Positions 9,820 to 18,190 of a stretch of DNA of 30,183 bases are shown here, piece by piece. The position numbers were made by a program, and so were the translations under genes. This stretch comes from a virus. Position 1 is the stretch's first letter. Every line of letters begins with the position of its first letter. The notes beneath the pieces are model-generated. The model was given only the letters and a program-made list of their open reading frames with translations, had not been told where the DNA came from and made no database searches. Location: positions 1 through 30,183 of the IMG/VR virus record IMGVR_UViG_3300046009_014647; one strand, written 5' to 3'.

Positions 9820-11664
9820 TTAGGTTTCTCTCCGGGTGGTCTGTCTCGGTGCGCTGGTTGTGGGTGAATTGGCTGCTCGTTGTTTAATCGCTAGTCCCTG
9901 CGCAGCTTGGTTTCGTTCTTGTGCCGTTATCTTGCCTTGACTGAATAGACCTTGTATCTCTTCGTTGCTGGTGGCATTGACCACACCGCGATTGGTAAAC
10001 ACAGGCACCGACACCGGCTGCCCCACTGCCGTGCCCGACGCACCACCCTGGCTGGCCACAGCAGCAGCACTAGAGGCGGATCCTACTACCTGGCTGCCGG
10101 ATGTGGGAGGTTGATCGGGTGCGGCAGTAGTGAATCCTTCGGCTGCCAGAGAATCAGCGGTCAACGGTCCAGAGTTGATTCCTAGCTGCTCTCTGCGGGC
10201 ATTTCGCGCGGTAATTGCGGCCTGCTGCTGCCGATCAGACCAGGTCTTGGCCCCAAATCTAGCCTGATTAGATGCGGCCTGTAGACGTCGCGTCTCTGCG
10301 TCAGATTCATTGGGTCCACGAGTAAATGCGCTGGCAGGTCGATCCTCAAAGGCAGCCACAGATTCTCTTTCGGCGTCGGTTTTGTTTTTCTGGGGTATGG
10401 GATAGGTCTGTAGCACACCGACAAGATCTTGCTCAAACTTGCCTTGGTTGAAATGACTCACGCACTCTATGGCCTGATACACAAAACTCTGCTGAGGTTC
10501 GCCGGCGTTGGTGGCAGTGCGATTGACATTCTTGGTGGTAGGATCCATGATGCCAGTTTCGAGATCATAGTCCACAGGGTTGTTCCATCCCAAGCGGAAT
10601 AACACTTGCTGTGCTTCGGGGTTGATGGTGCCATCTGGCAGGAAGGCATCGTACAGGAGATTCTGACCCGCTATGCCGGCCCAGGTCTCACCTTGGAAGA
10701 TCCAAGCAGGATCACCAACTATTTTGAGTTTGACACGAGCCTGATCGCCGGGGCTGTAGAGATAGTCTGCGGCGTTGGCACTGGGTTCATTGACCTTGTC
10801 GTCGTCCTGCCCTTGGCTACTCTGCGGACTGTTGACCTGATAGTATCTTCTTTCTATTTCACGGATGTCAGCGGTGCGTGTGACTGGCTGTCGCGGTCCA
10901 TTGCTAACGATGTAATAGAGATAATTGAAATCTTGGCTGAAATCCAAGATCTGTGTGTTTTCACCGGTGAACCAGTAGTTGTAGATTTTTTGTGCGCCTC
11001 GGAAGTTTGGAGGTGAAAAATAGTCCGTCTTGACATCGCTCACAGCGAAAATGTTGATCTGATAAGTGATATCATAGGCATAGTCATTTCGCTTGGTATC
11101 AAACTTGTCCAACTGTGGAGTAGCCTGCAGGCCTATGCGATACCAGCCTATTGTCTCAGCTGGACTGCCATTGGGGCGCAATTCTCCAGTCTTGGGATCT
11201 CTTTGGAAAATCTGCTGATCGTAGATGTAAGTGCTGGTCCGCACCAGTTCATCCAAGACCTGTACGATGCTTTTGCCCGCTATGATTTTGTTGCTCTTGG
11301 CATTGTTGTCAACCTTCTGCGTAGCGGGATTCTTCTGCTGGTTGGCAGTTTGTGCCTGTGTCATGGGCACTTGTTTGAGATTGGTCTGCCCCGGTGGCAC
11401 TATCTTGGCATTCTGCAGCACATCATCCACTATGATGAATTTATAGTTGTCAGGATACAGCTGTGGTGTATCTGTGCCGGGCCCTGATATTTCGGCCTGG
11501 AATTTGTTAAGGGCATCCGCCAGACCAGTGGTCAAGGTTTTAGTCCTGACTGCATCGGCCTTTGAAGGAGCACCGGCTGATTTTCCAGCGGCCACAGGAG
11601 GTTGTGCACCGCGGTTGATCACAGATTCATTTGATTCGTAATAAGCGTCAAATGTGCTGGCCAT
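9820..11664 (-). CDS. Baseplate-associated structural protein, 614 aa, family not identified
   Basis: I do not recognise a named T4 homologue. The first 45 residues are low complexity. Residues about 65-440 look like a folded virion protein with many aromatics (LYPDNYKFIIVDDVLQNAKI, GWYRIGLQATPQLDKF, QKIYNYWFTGENTQILDF). Residues 450-614 are disordered and rich in A, S, T, Q and G. Its place between the 515-aa protein and gp5, with gaps of 2 and 0 nt, makes it almost certainly a late baseplate or hub component. The T4 hub protein gp27, partner of gp5, is not otherwise seen here, so this gene and the 515-aa gene are the positional candidates. That link is inference only. Confidence 0.75.
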   Translation of the reverse strand: MASTFDAYYESNESVINRGAQPPVAAGKSAGAPSKADAVRTKTLTTGLADALNKFQAEISGPGTDTPQLYPDNYKFIIVDDVLQNAKIVPPGQTNLKQVPMTQAQTANQQKNPATQKVDNNAKSNKIIAGKSIVQVLDELVRTSTYIYDQQIFQRDPKTGELRPNGSPAETIGWYRIGLQATPQLDKFDTKRNDYAYDITYQINIFAVSDVKTDYFSPPNFRGAQKIYNYWFTGENTQILDFSQDFNYLYYIVSNGPRQPVTRTADIREIERRYYQVNSPQSSQGQDDDKVNEPSANAADYLYSPGDQARVKLKIVGDPAWIFQGETWAGIAGQNLLYDAFLPDGTINPEAQQVLFRLGWNNPVDYDLETGIMDPTTKNVNRTATNAGEPQQSFVYQAIECVSHFNQGKFEQDLVGVLQTYPIPQKNKTDAERESVAAFEDRPASAFTRGPNESDAETRRLQAASNQARFGAKTWSDRQQQAAITARNARREQLGINSGPLTADSLAAEGFTTAAPDQPPTSGSQVVGSASSAAAVASQGGASGTAVGQPVSVPVFTNRGVVNATSNEEIQGLFSQGKITAQERNQAAQGLAIKQRAANSPTTSAPRQTTRRET

Positions 11665-11666
11665 GA

Positions 11667-13214
11667 TCAGGCTGCCGGTGTATCAGAAATCTGCCCCAGG
11701 CCCTGGGTGCGACCCGAAGCATTGGTCAGGTTACGCGATCCAGACGCAGGCTGTGCAGCAGTAGGTGTAACACGGCCTTCACCGTCATTGGCGGCGAACC
11801 TGGGTGTACCAGTCAAGAGATCTTTCAAGGTCTGGCTCTGCAGTTCTATATTGTAAGGCACAACTCCCCGGCTGGCCCCGATGTTGACATTGTTCTGCGG
11901 GCAAACGGCCGAGCATTCGTACTCCACTATCTTATTGGCGATGCGAAACTTGATGCCAGTGAACTGGAATGGTATGAATTTCTCCACCACAGCGTTTATA
12001 TCGCTGCCAGCAGCATCTTGACCAGTACGACCAACTGTGACCAAATTACCCTGATCATCATAACCATAGAAACGTATGACCATGAGGTAGTTCTGTGCCG
12101 CATAGTTCTTGTTGATGTCGCCGCCGCCAACCTTGATGTACTGCTGGGTGGCAGCAAAAAGATTGTTCAAAAATGTGATACCATTGGGTTCAATTACCTT
12201 GAATTTTAATTCAGTTACATTGTGGGCACCGCCGGTGCCTTTGCCTGACAGCAGGCTCTTGACCTGCAGATCATCGATGTAGTAGTCCAGGCTGAAAAAT
12301 TCGTTGCGGCCCAAGGTCTGCAGGCTCTGGCCAATGAGATCCCCGTCAGTGACAAAATCTCTCTCCTGTCGAGACAGCGCAGGCACCGCGGTCTTGGTAC
12401 CGGCTGGTCCTGCTCCTCCACTCATGAACAACAACTGGTAGCCGGCCACGGTTTTTTTCTTGCTGCGTATCAAGGCACCATACTGCGCTGGACTCATGAG
12501 ATACACTGAGATGTTATAGGAATAACTGGCATACTGATCCAAGACATTGCCTTGTGCTTCTATGCCTTTGCCAAACAAAGCATTTAACCTGGCCCGCACT
12601 GCCGTGGTACCAGGGTTGTCATCACCGGCAGCAGATGCTCCGCGATCCTGTGTGGGAGTTGGGGACGGAGACGGGGAACCTGCGCTAGGTCTGACTCCTC
12701 CGGGTAGTGCGGTTATAGGAGGAGTGCTCTGTGTGTTGGTAGTGGGGCGTATTGGAGCATTAGTGCCCGAATCAGCAACTCCGGGTCTTGGACGCTGGGC
12801 ATTTGAGGGCGGACGATCCTGTGCCGTGACAACTCGACCGTCTTCGGCCACCTGGGCCGGAGGAGGCGGATTAGTAGGGCTGGCACCATCATCTCTGGCT
12901 GTCTGTGCTTGTTTTACCTGCTGTCCGGCGCTGGCCTGTGCACCTTGTTGGTTTTGGGCCTGGGTTATCTGAGCATCAACAGAAGCGATTTCTGAACGCA
13001 GCTTGGATACTGCCTGGGCTTGCTGTTGTTCTTCTGCGCGGGCCTGGGCGATCTGTCCTTGGAGGGCTGTGCGCTGTGCCGGAGTGGTAGCGAATTGAAG
13101 ATTGTTTTCAGCCCGTTGTGCGGCACGGGCAGCACTTTGTCGAGCTGCCTCAGCATTGGCAAAGTTTTCTTCGAGTTCACCACGTCGGGATCTTAGTGCT
13201 GTGATATCGGCCAT
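11667..13214 (-). CDS. Baseplate-associated structural protein, 515 aa, with N-terminal coiled coil
   Basis: No named family is recognised. Three parts can be seen. Residues 1-105 are an Ala/Glu/Gln-rich coiled coil (SRRGELEENFANAEAARQSA onward). Residues about 108-200 are a proline-rich, probably flexible linker. Residues about 215-485 are a folded domain with many strands (YSYNISVYLMSPAQYGALIR, FFSLDYYIDDLQVKSLLSG, NYLMVIRFYGYDDQGNL, KIVEYECSAVC). Two cysteines in the EYECSAVC segment are conspicuous. It starts 2 nt after gp53 and ends 2 nt before the 614-aa gene, so it belongs to the baseplate operon. A hub role (gp27-like) or a tube-cap role is possible but unproven. Confidence 0.75.
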   Translation of the reverse strand: MADITALRSRRGELEENFANAEAARQSAARAAQRAENNLQFATTPAQRTALQGQIAQARAEEQQQAQAVSKLRSEIASVDAQITQAQNQQGAQASAGQQVKQAQTARDDGASPTNPPPPAQVAEDGRVVTAQDRPPSNAQRPRPGVADSGTNAPIRPTTNTQSTPPITALPGGVRPSAGSPSPSPTPTQDRGASAAGDDNPGTTAVRARLNALFGKGIEAQGNVLDQYASYSYNISVYLMSPAQYGALIRSKKKTVAGYQLLFMSGGAGPAGTKTAVPALSRQERDFVTDGDLIGQSLQTLGRNEFFSLDYYIDDLQVKSLLSGKGTGGAHNVTELKFKVIEPNGITFLNNLFAATQQYIKVGGGDINKNYAAQNYLMVIRFYGYDDQGNLVTVGRTGQDAAGSDINAVVEKFIPFQFTGIKFRIANKIVEYECSAVCPQNNVNIGASRGVVPYNIELQSQTLKDLLTGTPRFAANDGEGRVTPTAAQPASGSRNLTNASGRTQGLGQISDTPAA

Positions 13215-13216
13215 GA

Positions 13217-13516
13217 TTAGAATCCTAGCACGGCACGGAGGGTGGTTATCTTGGGCAGGTAGATCTCAGTGCCAGCGACAAAATCCCATGGTGGCGCCGT
13301 CAGTGTATTGGGATTGCGCTGATAAAACACCCACCATAGTTCCGGAAGATCATAGAGGTCATAGGCCAGCATATCAGGCCTATACTGGTACACTTCGGTG
13401 ATTTTCAAGATCTGATCATCGACTTCTTTGGGTATGGCTCGGTTGGTCATCACATCCAGATAAAACTGGGTGTATGTGGTATCAAAATACGGACTGGTTG
13501 AATTGTAAACAGCCAT
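13217..13516 (-). CDS. gp53: Baseplate wedge protein gp53
   Basis: A 99-residue protein of the gp53 wedge family. The diagnostic part is YDLPELWWVFYQRNPN followed by PPWDFVAGTEIYLPK, a LysM-like segment. T4 gp53 is about 196 aa, so this is a compact version limited to the core fold. In T4, gp53 binds gp25 and gp6 in the inner baseplate, and all three are in this operon. The start ATG overlaps the preceding stop as TAATG, indicating translational coupling to the 1220-aa gene upstream. Confidence 0.85.
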   Translation of the reverse strand: MAVYNSTSPYFDTTYTQFYLDVMTNRAIPKEVDDQILKITEVYQYRPDMLAYDLYDLPELWWVFYQRNPNTLTAPPWDFVAGTEIYLPKITTLRAVLGF

Positions 13517-16500
13517 TACCAGAATCCTCCTTTGAGCAGATCGCCGTTGGCATACTGTTTGAGACTGAACTGTTTGGATACCTGGCTGCGGCTCTGTATT
13601 GGGTGTAGGATGATGTTGATATCCATGGCCGTGGGCACATAAGTGGGCCTGTTAGTACCCAGGCTAGGCGGTGCCGGTGGCGAGGGTATGGCACCTTTCT
13701 TGATTCCTTGCGCACCCAACACGCTCTGTATGCGGCTCCAGGCTGACGAAAATGAGTTGGTGGGTAGGTCTTGCCGTGACCGTCGTTGTAACAAATTGGT
13801 TCCGTTGATGTTGGGACTTCCTGCTCGTATGTAGTCCACATTGTCGGGCAAGACATAGTTAAATTGGGCCACCACACAAGGTGCTAGATTGAACTGATAC
13901 TCACCAAAGCCCTGCAGGAATACCAAGGGCGGCGGTGCGCCCCGCTGTGTATCTAGCCCGTAAAACATCTTGGTGATAGATCGGAAGAAATGTATCACTG
14001 CCAAGAGATAGTTGGCCTCATTGCTGTCCTGTGCTGTGAATTTGGCATTGATCTGTATGTCTTCCACCTGGCTGCCCTGATAGAAATATCCGCGATAGTT
14101 GGAGTGCGTGAGATTGTAAGAATTATAATTGGCTTTGTACGCCGTGGTGACTTGGGGGGTATAGGGGAATACCACACCGTCTGTCACGGCCAAAGGTTGC
14201 AGGATTCCAGGTTGATCTGCACGATAGAGATACTGCGCACCCGGAGCCAATCTCAGTTTGACACGCCAGTCACCGTCGTTGGCCTGTTTGCGTTGTTGCT
14301 GTAATATAGCCTGCTGCCGTGCACGATCCAGGGTGGCCTGCTGTTGTGCTGCTTGGCGTTGTATGGGATTGTCCTGTTGCTGGATTTCTTCTTCTGTGAG
14401 TCCTACCCCGGCACCGTCTACCTCAAACGGATCTATTTCATTTTCAGTATCGTAATCTATGGGGTTGTCTTCGGCCTGTATCTCTTCTTCAGTGAGATCA
14501 CGATCTGCTATGGCATTGTAGGGATCAATCTCATCTTCGGTGTCGTAATCTATGGGATTGTCTTCGGCCTGTATCTCTTCTTCTGTGAGATCTCTGTCTG
14601 CTATGGCATTGTAGGGATCTATGTCTTCTTCCAGATCATAATCCACAGGGTTGTCTTCGGCTTGTATTTCTTCTTCAGTGAGATCGCGGCCCAGCACATC
14701 TTCGTAGGGATCAACTTCTACTTCGTTGGCTCTATCCAGTATGTCCGGATCCAATGGTTCATCCACATCACCGTAGCCGGGACCGGGATCCTGATCTAGA
14801 TCATCACCACCGTCGATGTCTGCAGCGGATAACACGAAATCATCCTGTGGTGTGATCTCGGGATCGGCTGCTTCTTCTTCCTCAGTGAGTTCGGTGTCGG
14901 CTTCGGTTTCGGCCACTCGTTCCTCAAGTTCTTCCAGTGTGAGATCCAGTTCTTCTGTTTCAGATTCAACCGGGGGCGGTGGAGGAGCGTCGATCACTGC
15001 ACGCACTGCTTCGGGATTTTCCTGGAAGAACGCTGCCTCGGCCGCGGCAGCTTCATCACTGACAAAGGTTTCCTGGAAGTTGGCACCGACTTCATTGACC
15101 TGTGTGGCTGTCTGTGCTTGGTATTCGGCGATCTCTTCGTCGGTGAGTGGTGCTGGACCAGTGTCAATTTCGGCTACTGATACTTCTTCAGCAGCAGGCT
15201 CTGTGACTTCAGGATCAGCAGCCGTTTGTTCTTCAGTGAGTTCAGTATCAGCTTGAGTTTCTATCTCAGCCAAGGGTACTGTTTCTGGTGCCTGCTGTTC
15301 TTCGAATGCTGATACTTCAGGATCAGCTGCCTGTTCTGCAGCGGTCAATGTAGTGGGATCTGGATCTACTCCTTGTGCTTCCTGGGTGGAGGCCAGTGCT
15401 TGTTCGTCGGTGGCCAGCTGTTCTTCCAAGGCGGCCACCTCTGATTCTTGTGCTGCCAAGGTCTCCAACTGTTCTGTGGTGGGTTCGCCGCCGGCTCGTA
15501 CTGTGTCAACGATTTCTTGCTGTGTGCTAGCTAACTCTGCTTCGGCCGTGGCCAACTGTTGTTCAGTCTGTTGTACATCTTTTTCAGCGGCCAAGATCTC
15601 TTGTTCACCTTGGGCAGTGTCAGCCACTGTCTGGCCCACGATTTCGCTGTTGGACACCGCAGTGGGTTCATCGTCGGGATATAGTTCGGCCAAGGATCCT
15701 ATGGGAGGTTGTGCTGCTGCGTTTTCGACTCGGTCTTGTTCTTCGGCCTGCTGTACCGCATCCAACAATCCCTTCTGCTCCAGTTCGGCTTCTAACCGTT
15801 GGTTGTTTTCTTCCAGTCTGGCAACGAACTCCGCACGCTCTTCAGGATTGGCCACGAATGTTGCCCGATCGCCTTCTTCAACTGCAAAAGTCTTTTGCAC
15901 TGCCTCCAGCTCGGCTTTGTTCTGGAAATATTCAGCCACCGTGGGATCTGGAGCGTTTGCTATGTCTGCTGGTAGATTGACCTGAGGATCAACTGTGGGA
16001 TTGACCTCAGCGGGTGCTGTGTCTATTTCTGCTGCAGGCACGAATCCGGGTGTTTGTTGTTCTGGAATAGGAGCAGTAAGAACCGTCTGACCAGTGCCGT
16101 CTAGATCGGCGATGGTGGCCTGACCTGACACCAACTGTCCATCCACAGTGACAGTCTGTGCCTGGAAGTATCCTGCGTCAAGATTCTGTTGCTGTACCAC
16201 TGTGCCATCTGGTGTGGTATCAGTCACAATGGTAAGGGCACCTTGTCCACTGCCCTCTGGACCCAGTGGTATCACCTGATTGGTAGTGGTGGCTCCGTCG
16301 GCGAAAGTTGTCTGGCTGAAACCATTCACAGTAGGTGAAGTTTGGCTGGTGGCTTGTCCTTCGGGACTGAAAGTGCGTGTGCCCGATGCATCTGAAATAC
16401 TGGTGCTGCCATCGGGTCGTATGCGTTCCACTGAACCATCACCGCGATCGATGACCACGGTGCCATCGTTGGTCACTGAATTGTTGGGATTGTCTTTGGC

Positions 16501-17178
16501 TGCCACATAGGCTGCCTGGCTTTCTTCCACGGTACGCGGTCCCACAGTGGTCTGTGGCACCTGTGGGTCAGTATCCGGAACCACAAAGTTGGGATCTGCT
16601 GCTGTGGGCACTTCTGGAGCGGCCTGTGGTGTGGATGCAGGATCCGCGGCCGGTGCAGTGAGACTGCCTGCTGTGAGACCTTTCACAGGTTCGCTTACTA
16701 TGGGTCCTGCTGGTTGACCAAGGCCCGGTATGGTGGTGTTCAAGGTACCGATAACCTGGCCGTCTGTGCCCTGCTGTTGCGGCACGCCCACGCCCACGGT
16801 GCCCGGAGCAGTGGTGGGAGGAGGTGCAGAAAGTTCTTCTCTCAGTGCTGCTTGGCTGGTGGGTGCATTGGTGTAGAGATCCTGCTGTTCTTGAGCATAA
16901 CGAGCGGCATAGGCATCTTTGTTTGTACCGGCAGCAGCATCAGCACCGGTGCGGATGTTGGTGAGTTCTTGGCGGAATTCTGGGCTGACATTGGTGCCTG
17001 TTTCAAAGTTGGCATCAGCATCGGCCAGTTTGTTCACGGCCTGTTCTTTGGCCCGTGCCGCGGCATATTGCTCATAAGAACCTGCCGCAGGCGTAGAGGC
17101 CTGGCCGTTGGTGGTCAGGGCATCGTATTCTGCTTGGCTTACTTCTCGTAATTCACCGTTGACATTGATCTGGGGCAT
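13516..17178 (-). CDS. 1220-aa baseplate protein with long acidic, repeat-bearing N-terminal extension
   Basis: The first gene of the late baseplate operon. Only about residues 970-1220 look like a folded phage domain (WRVKLRLAPGAQYLYRADQP, NYLLAVIHFFRSITKMFYG, GEYQFNLAPCVVAQFNYVLP, FSLKQYANGDLLKGGFW). I have seen this domain as a short baseplate protein in marine T4-like phages. A tube-cap role (gp48/gp54-like) fits the position but is not shown. The first 970 residues are highly acidic and low complexity: Ala/Thr/Glu/Gln-rich segments, Gly/Asp beta-type stretches near residues 230-390, and three full plus one partial copies of a 31-residue repeat at residues 823-939. No membrane segment or signal peptide is visible. 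A late promoter lies 23 nt upstream. Why a baseplate protein carries such an extension is unknown. Confidence 0.8.
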   Translation of the reverse strand: MPQINVNGELREVSQAEYDALTTNGQASTPAAGSYEQYAAARAKEQAVNKLADADANFETGTNVSPEFRQELTNIRTGADAAAGTNKDAYAARYAQEQQDLYTNAPTSQAALREELSAPPPTTAPGTVGVGVPQQQGTDGQVIGTLNTTIPGLGQPAGPIVSEPVKGLTAGSLTAPAADPASTPQAAPEVPTAADPNFVVPDTDPQVPQTTVGPRTVEESQAAYVAAKDNPNNSVTNDGTVVIDRGDGSVERIRPDGSTSISDASGTRTFSPEGQATSQTSPTVNGFSQTTFADGATTTNQVIPLGPEGSGQGALTIVTDTTPDGTVVQQQNLDAGYFQAQTVTVDGQLVSGQATIADLDGTGQTVLTAPIPEQQTPGFVPAAEIDTAPAEVNPTVDPQVNLPADIANAPDPTVAEYFQNKAELEAVQKTFAVEEGDRATFVANPEERAEFVARLEENNQRLEAELEQKGLLDAVQQAEEQDRVENAAAQPPIGSLAELYPDDEPTAVSNSEIVGQTVADTAQGEQEILAAEKDVQQTEQQLATAEAELASTQQEIVDTVRAGGEPTTEQLETLAAQESEVAALEEQLATDEQALASTQEAQGVDPDPTTLTAAEQAADPEVSAFEEQQAPETVPLAEIETQADTELTEEQTAADPEVTEPAAEEVSVAEIDTGPAPLTDEEIAEYQAQTATQVNEVGANFQETFVSDEAAAAEAAFFQENPEAVRAVIDAPPPPPVESETEELDLTLEELEERVAETEADTELTEEEEAADPEITPQDDFVLSAADIDGGDDLDQDPGPGYGDVDEPLDPDILDRANEVEVDPYEDVLGRDLTEEEIQAEDNPVDYDLEEDIDPYNAIADRDLTEEEIQAEDNPIDYDTEDEIDPYNAIADRDLTEEEIQAEDNPIDYDTENEIDPFEVDGAGVGLTEEEIQQQDNPIQRQAAQQQATLDRARQQAILQQQRKQANDGDWRVKLRLAPGAQYLYRADQPGILQPLAVTDGVVFPYTPQVTTAYKANYNSYNLTHSNYRGYFYQGSQVEDIQINAKFTAQDSNEANYLLAVIHFFRSITKMFYGLDTQRGAPPPLVFLQGFGEYQFNLAPCVVAQFNYVLPDNVDYIRAGSPNINGTNLLQRRSRQDLPTNSFSSAWSRIQSVLGAQGIKKGAIPSPPAPPSLGTNRPTYVPTAMDINIILHPIQSRSQVSKQFSLKQYANGDLLKGGFW
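14362..14712 (-). repeat. Tandem 31-residue (93-bp) repeat inside the 1220-aa protein
   Basis: Residues 823-853, 854-884 and 885-915 are three copies of one unit, and 916-939 are a degenerate fourth. The unit runs DPYNAIADRDLTEEEIQAED then NPIDYDTEDEI. Copies two and three differ by a single residue (D/N near the end), and their DNA is nearly identical, so the expansion is recent. The unit is strongly acidic, with LTEEEIQ as a likely short helix. Confidence 0.95.
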
Positions 17179-17200
17179 GGGGGGTCAGCATCCTATGTGA

Positions 17201-17208
17201 TATTTATG
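17201..17208 (-). promoter_or_regulatory. T4-type late promoter of the baseplate operon
   Basis: The minus strand reads CATAAATA, seven of eight bases of the T4 late consensus, 23 nt before the ATG of the 1220-aa gene. Nothing like a -35 element is apparent, as expected for gp55-dependent late promoters. The identical octamer precedes gp6. Confidence 0.6.
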
Positions 17209-17243
17209 GGTCGTAAAAACGGCTAACTTTATACCGATAGAGG

Positions 17244-17288
17244 TTGACAACCGTGGCGTTTGTGCTACAATAAATATATCCTAAGGAG
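17244..17288 (+). promoter_or_regulatory. Sigma70-type promoter and ribosome-binding site of the gp55 operon
   Basis: A perfect -35 TTGACA (17244-17249) and a -10 TACAAT (17266-17271, five of six bases) are separated by 16 bp. A strong AAGGAG ribosome-binding site (17283-17288) lies 8 nt before the gp55 start. This is a host-type early or middle promoter, divergent from the late promoter 40 bp away. It would let the late sigma factor be made before late transcription begins. Confidence 0.75.
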
Positions 17289-17296
17289 AAACACAG

Positions 17297-18178
17297 TTGT
17301 CACTCACTCCCACACCCAAGGTAAATTACCTTAACAATCGCGATTTACTCAAAGAAATACACCTCAGCAAAAACACATACTGCGCATTCCGTGATCGCGC
17401 AGCGGATCATCAGTATGACACAATCCTGAGCAGTGTGAGCAAGATCAACCAGCGCACCATCGCAGAAGCACGGCGTAACAGGGCCACGAGGTTGACTAAG
17501 GAAACCGGGCAAGAAGTCAATGAAAAGAAGATCCCCAACACTGATCTGGTGTTCCGTATCATGACTTGGGAACACATTCCCCGGGCACCAAAAAAACAAC
17601 CCAAGGCCGCGGCCAAGAAGAAAAAGATCGAAGACATCCTGGGATTCGAAGAACTGCCACCCGAAGATCCGCTGGCAGATCTCATCGACGAGCCTGTACT
17701 GGACACAGCACATGTGCGGGTAAATTTCCCACCGTTTTTCCACTATCGTGTCACAGATCACAAGGTGCCTTACATCGTGGGCAAGAGCCACTGGCAGGGC
17801 GATGTGGACACAGGAGAATACAACCGAGACCATGGCAAGATGACACGCAAACTGGCGCAGATGTTCATGAAACTGTGTGAACGCTATGCCACTAGATCAA
17901 ACTGGCGCGGCTATACTTACAACGAGGAAATGCGCGGACAGGCCTTGCTACAACTCAGCCAGATTGGACTACAATTCGACGAATCTAAAAGTCAAAATCC
18001 GTTTGCCTACTACACAGCAGCCATTACTAATTCGTTTACCAGAGTGCTCAATATCGAAAAAAAGATGCAAAACATCCGCGACGACATCCTAGAGATGAAC
18101 GGACTCAATCCATCGTGGACTAGACAATACTCAAATTCAGCACAACCATCCACGGTTGCAACGCCCTCAGAAGAATAG
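17297..18178 (+). CDS. gp55: Late-transcription sigma factor gp55 (TTG start)
   Basis: A 293-residue homologue of T4 gp55, the sigma-like factor that directs host RNA polymerase to TATAAATA late promoters. Residues 8-18 (KVNYLNNRDLL) match the gp55 N-terminal signature. Residues 183-258 match the core sigma-2-like helices: TRKLAQMFMKLCERYATRSN, YTYNEEMRGQALLQL, NPFAYYTAAITNSFTRVL. Between these lie about 160 residues absent from T4 gp55 (185 aa), including a Lys/Ala-rich segment near 98-111 (PKKQPKAAAKKKK). The TTG start is chosen because it follows AAGGAG by 8 nt and the signature begins a few residues later. It heads the plus-strand operon. The extra segment could contact a diverged host polymerase or co-activator, which is inference. 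Confidence 0.9.
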   Translation: MSLTPTPKVNYLNNRDLLKEIHLSKNTYCAFRDRAADHQYDTILSSVSKINQRTIAEARRNRATRLTKETGQEVNEKKIPNTDLVFRIMTWEHIPRAPKKQPKAAAKKKKIEDILGFEELPPEDPLADLIDEPVLDTAHVRVNFPPFFHYRVTDHKVPYIVGKSHWQGDVDTGEYNRDHGKMTRKLAQMFMKLCERYATRSNWRGYTYNEEMRGQALLQLSQIGLQFDESKSQNPFAYYTAAITNSFTRVLNIEKKMQNIRDDILEMNGLNPSWTRQYSNSAQPSTVATPSEE

Positions 18179-18190
18179 TATACTCGTTAA

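Noticed and set aside
14362-14712. Direct repeats considered as a CRISPR array
   Set aside because: Repeats are in-frame, contiguous 93-bp coding units with no spacers.
15353-15985. 210-codon serine-rich plus-strand frame, and several other long plus-strand frames between 9400 and 17150
   Set aside because: They are antisense shadows of the acidic, biased minus-strand baseplate genes, with Ser/Cys-rich or otherwise unnatural composition and no ribosome-binding site.
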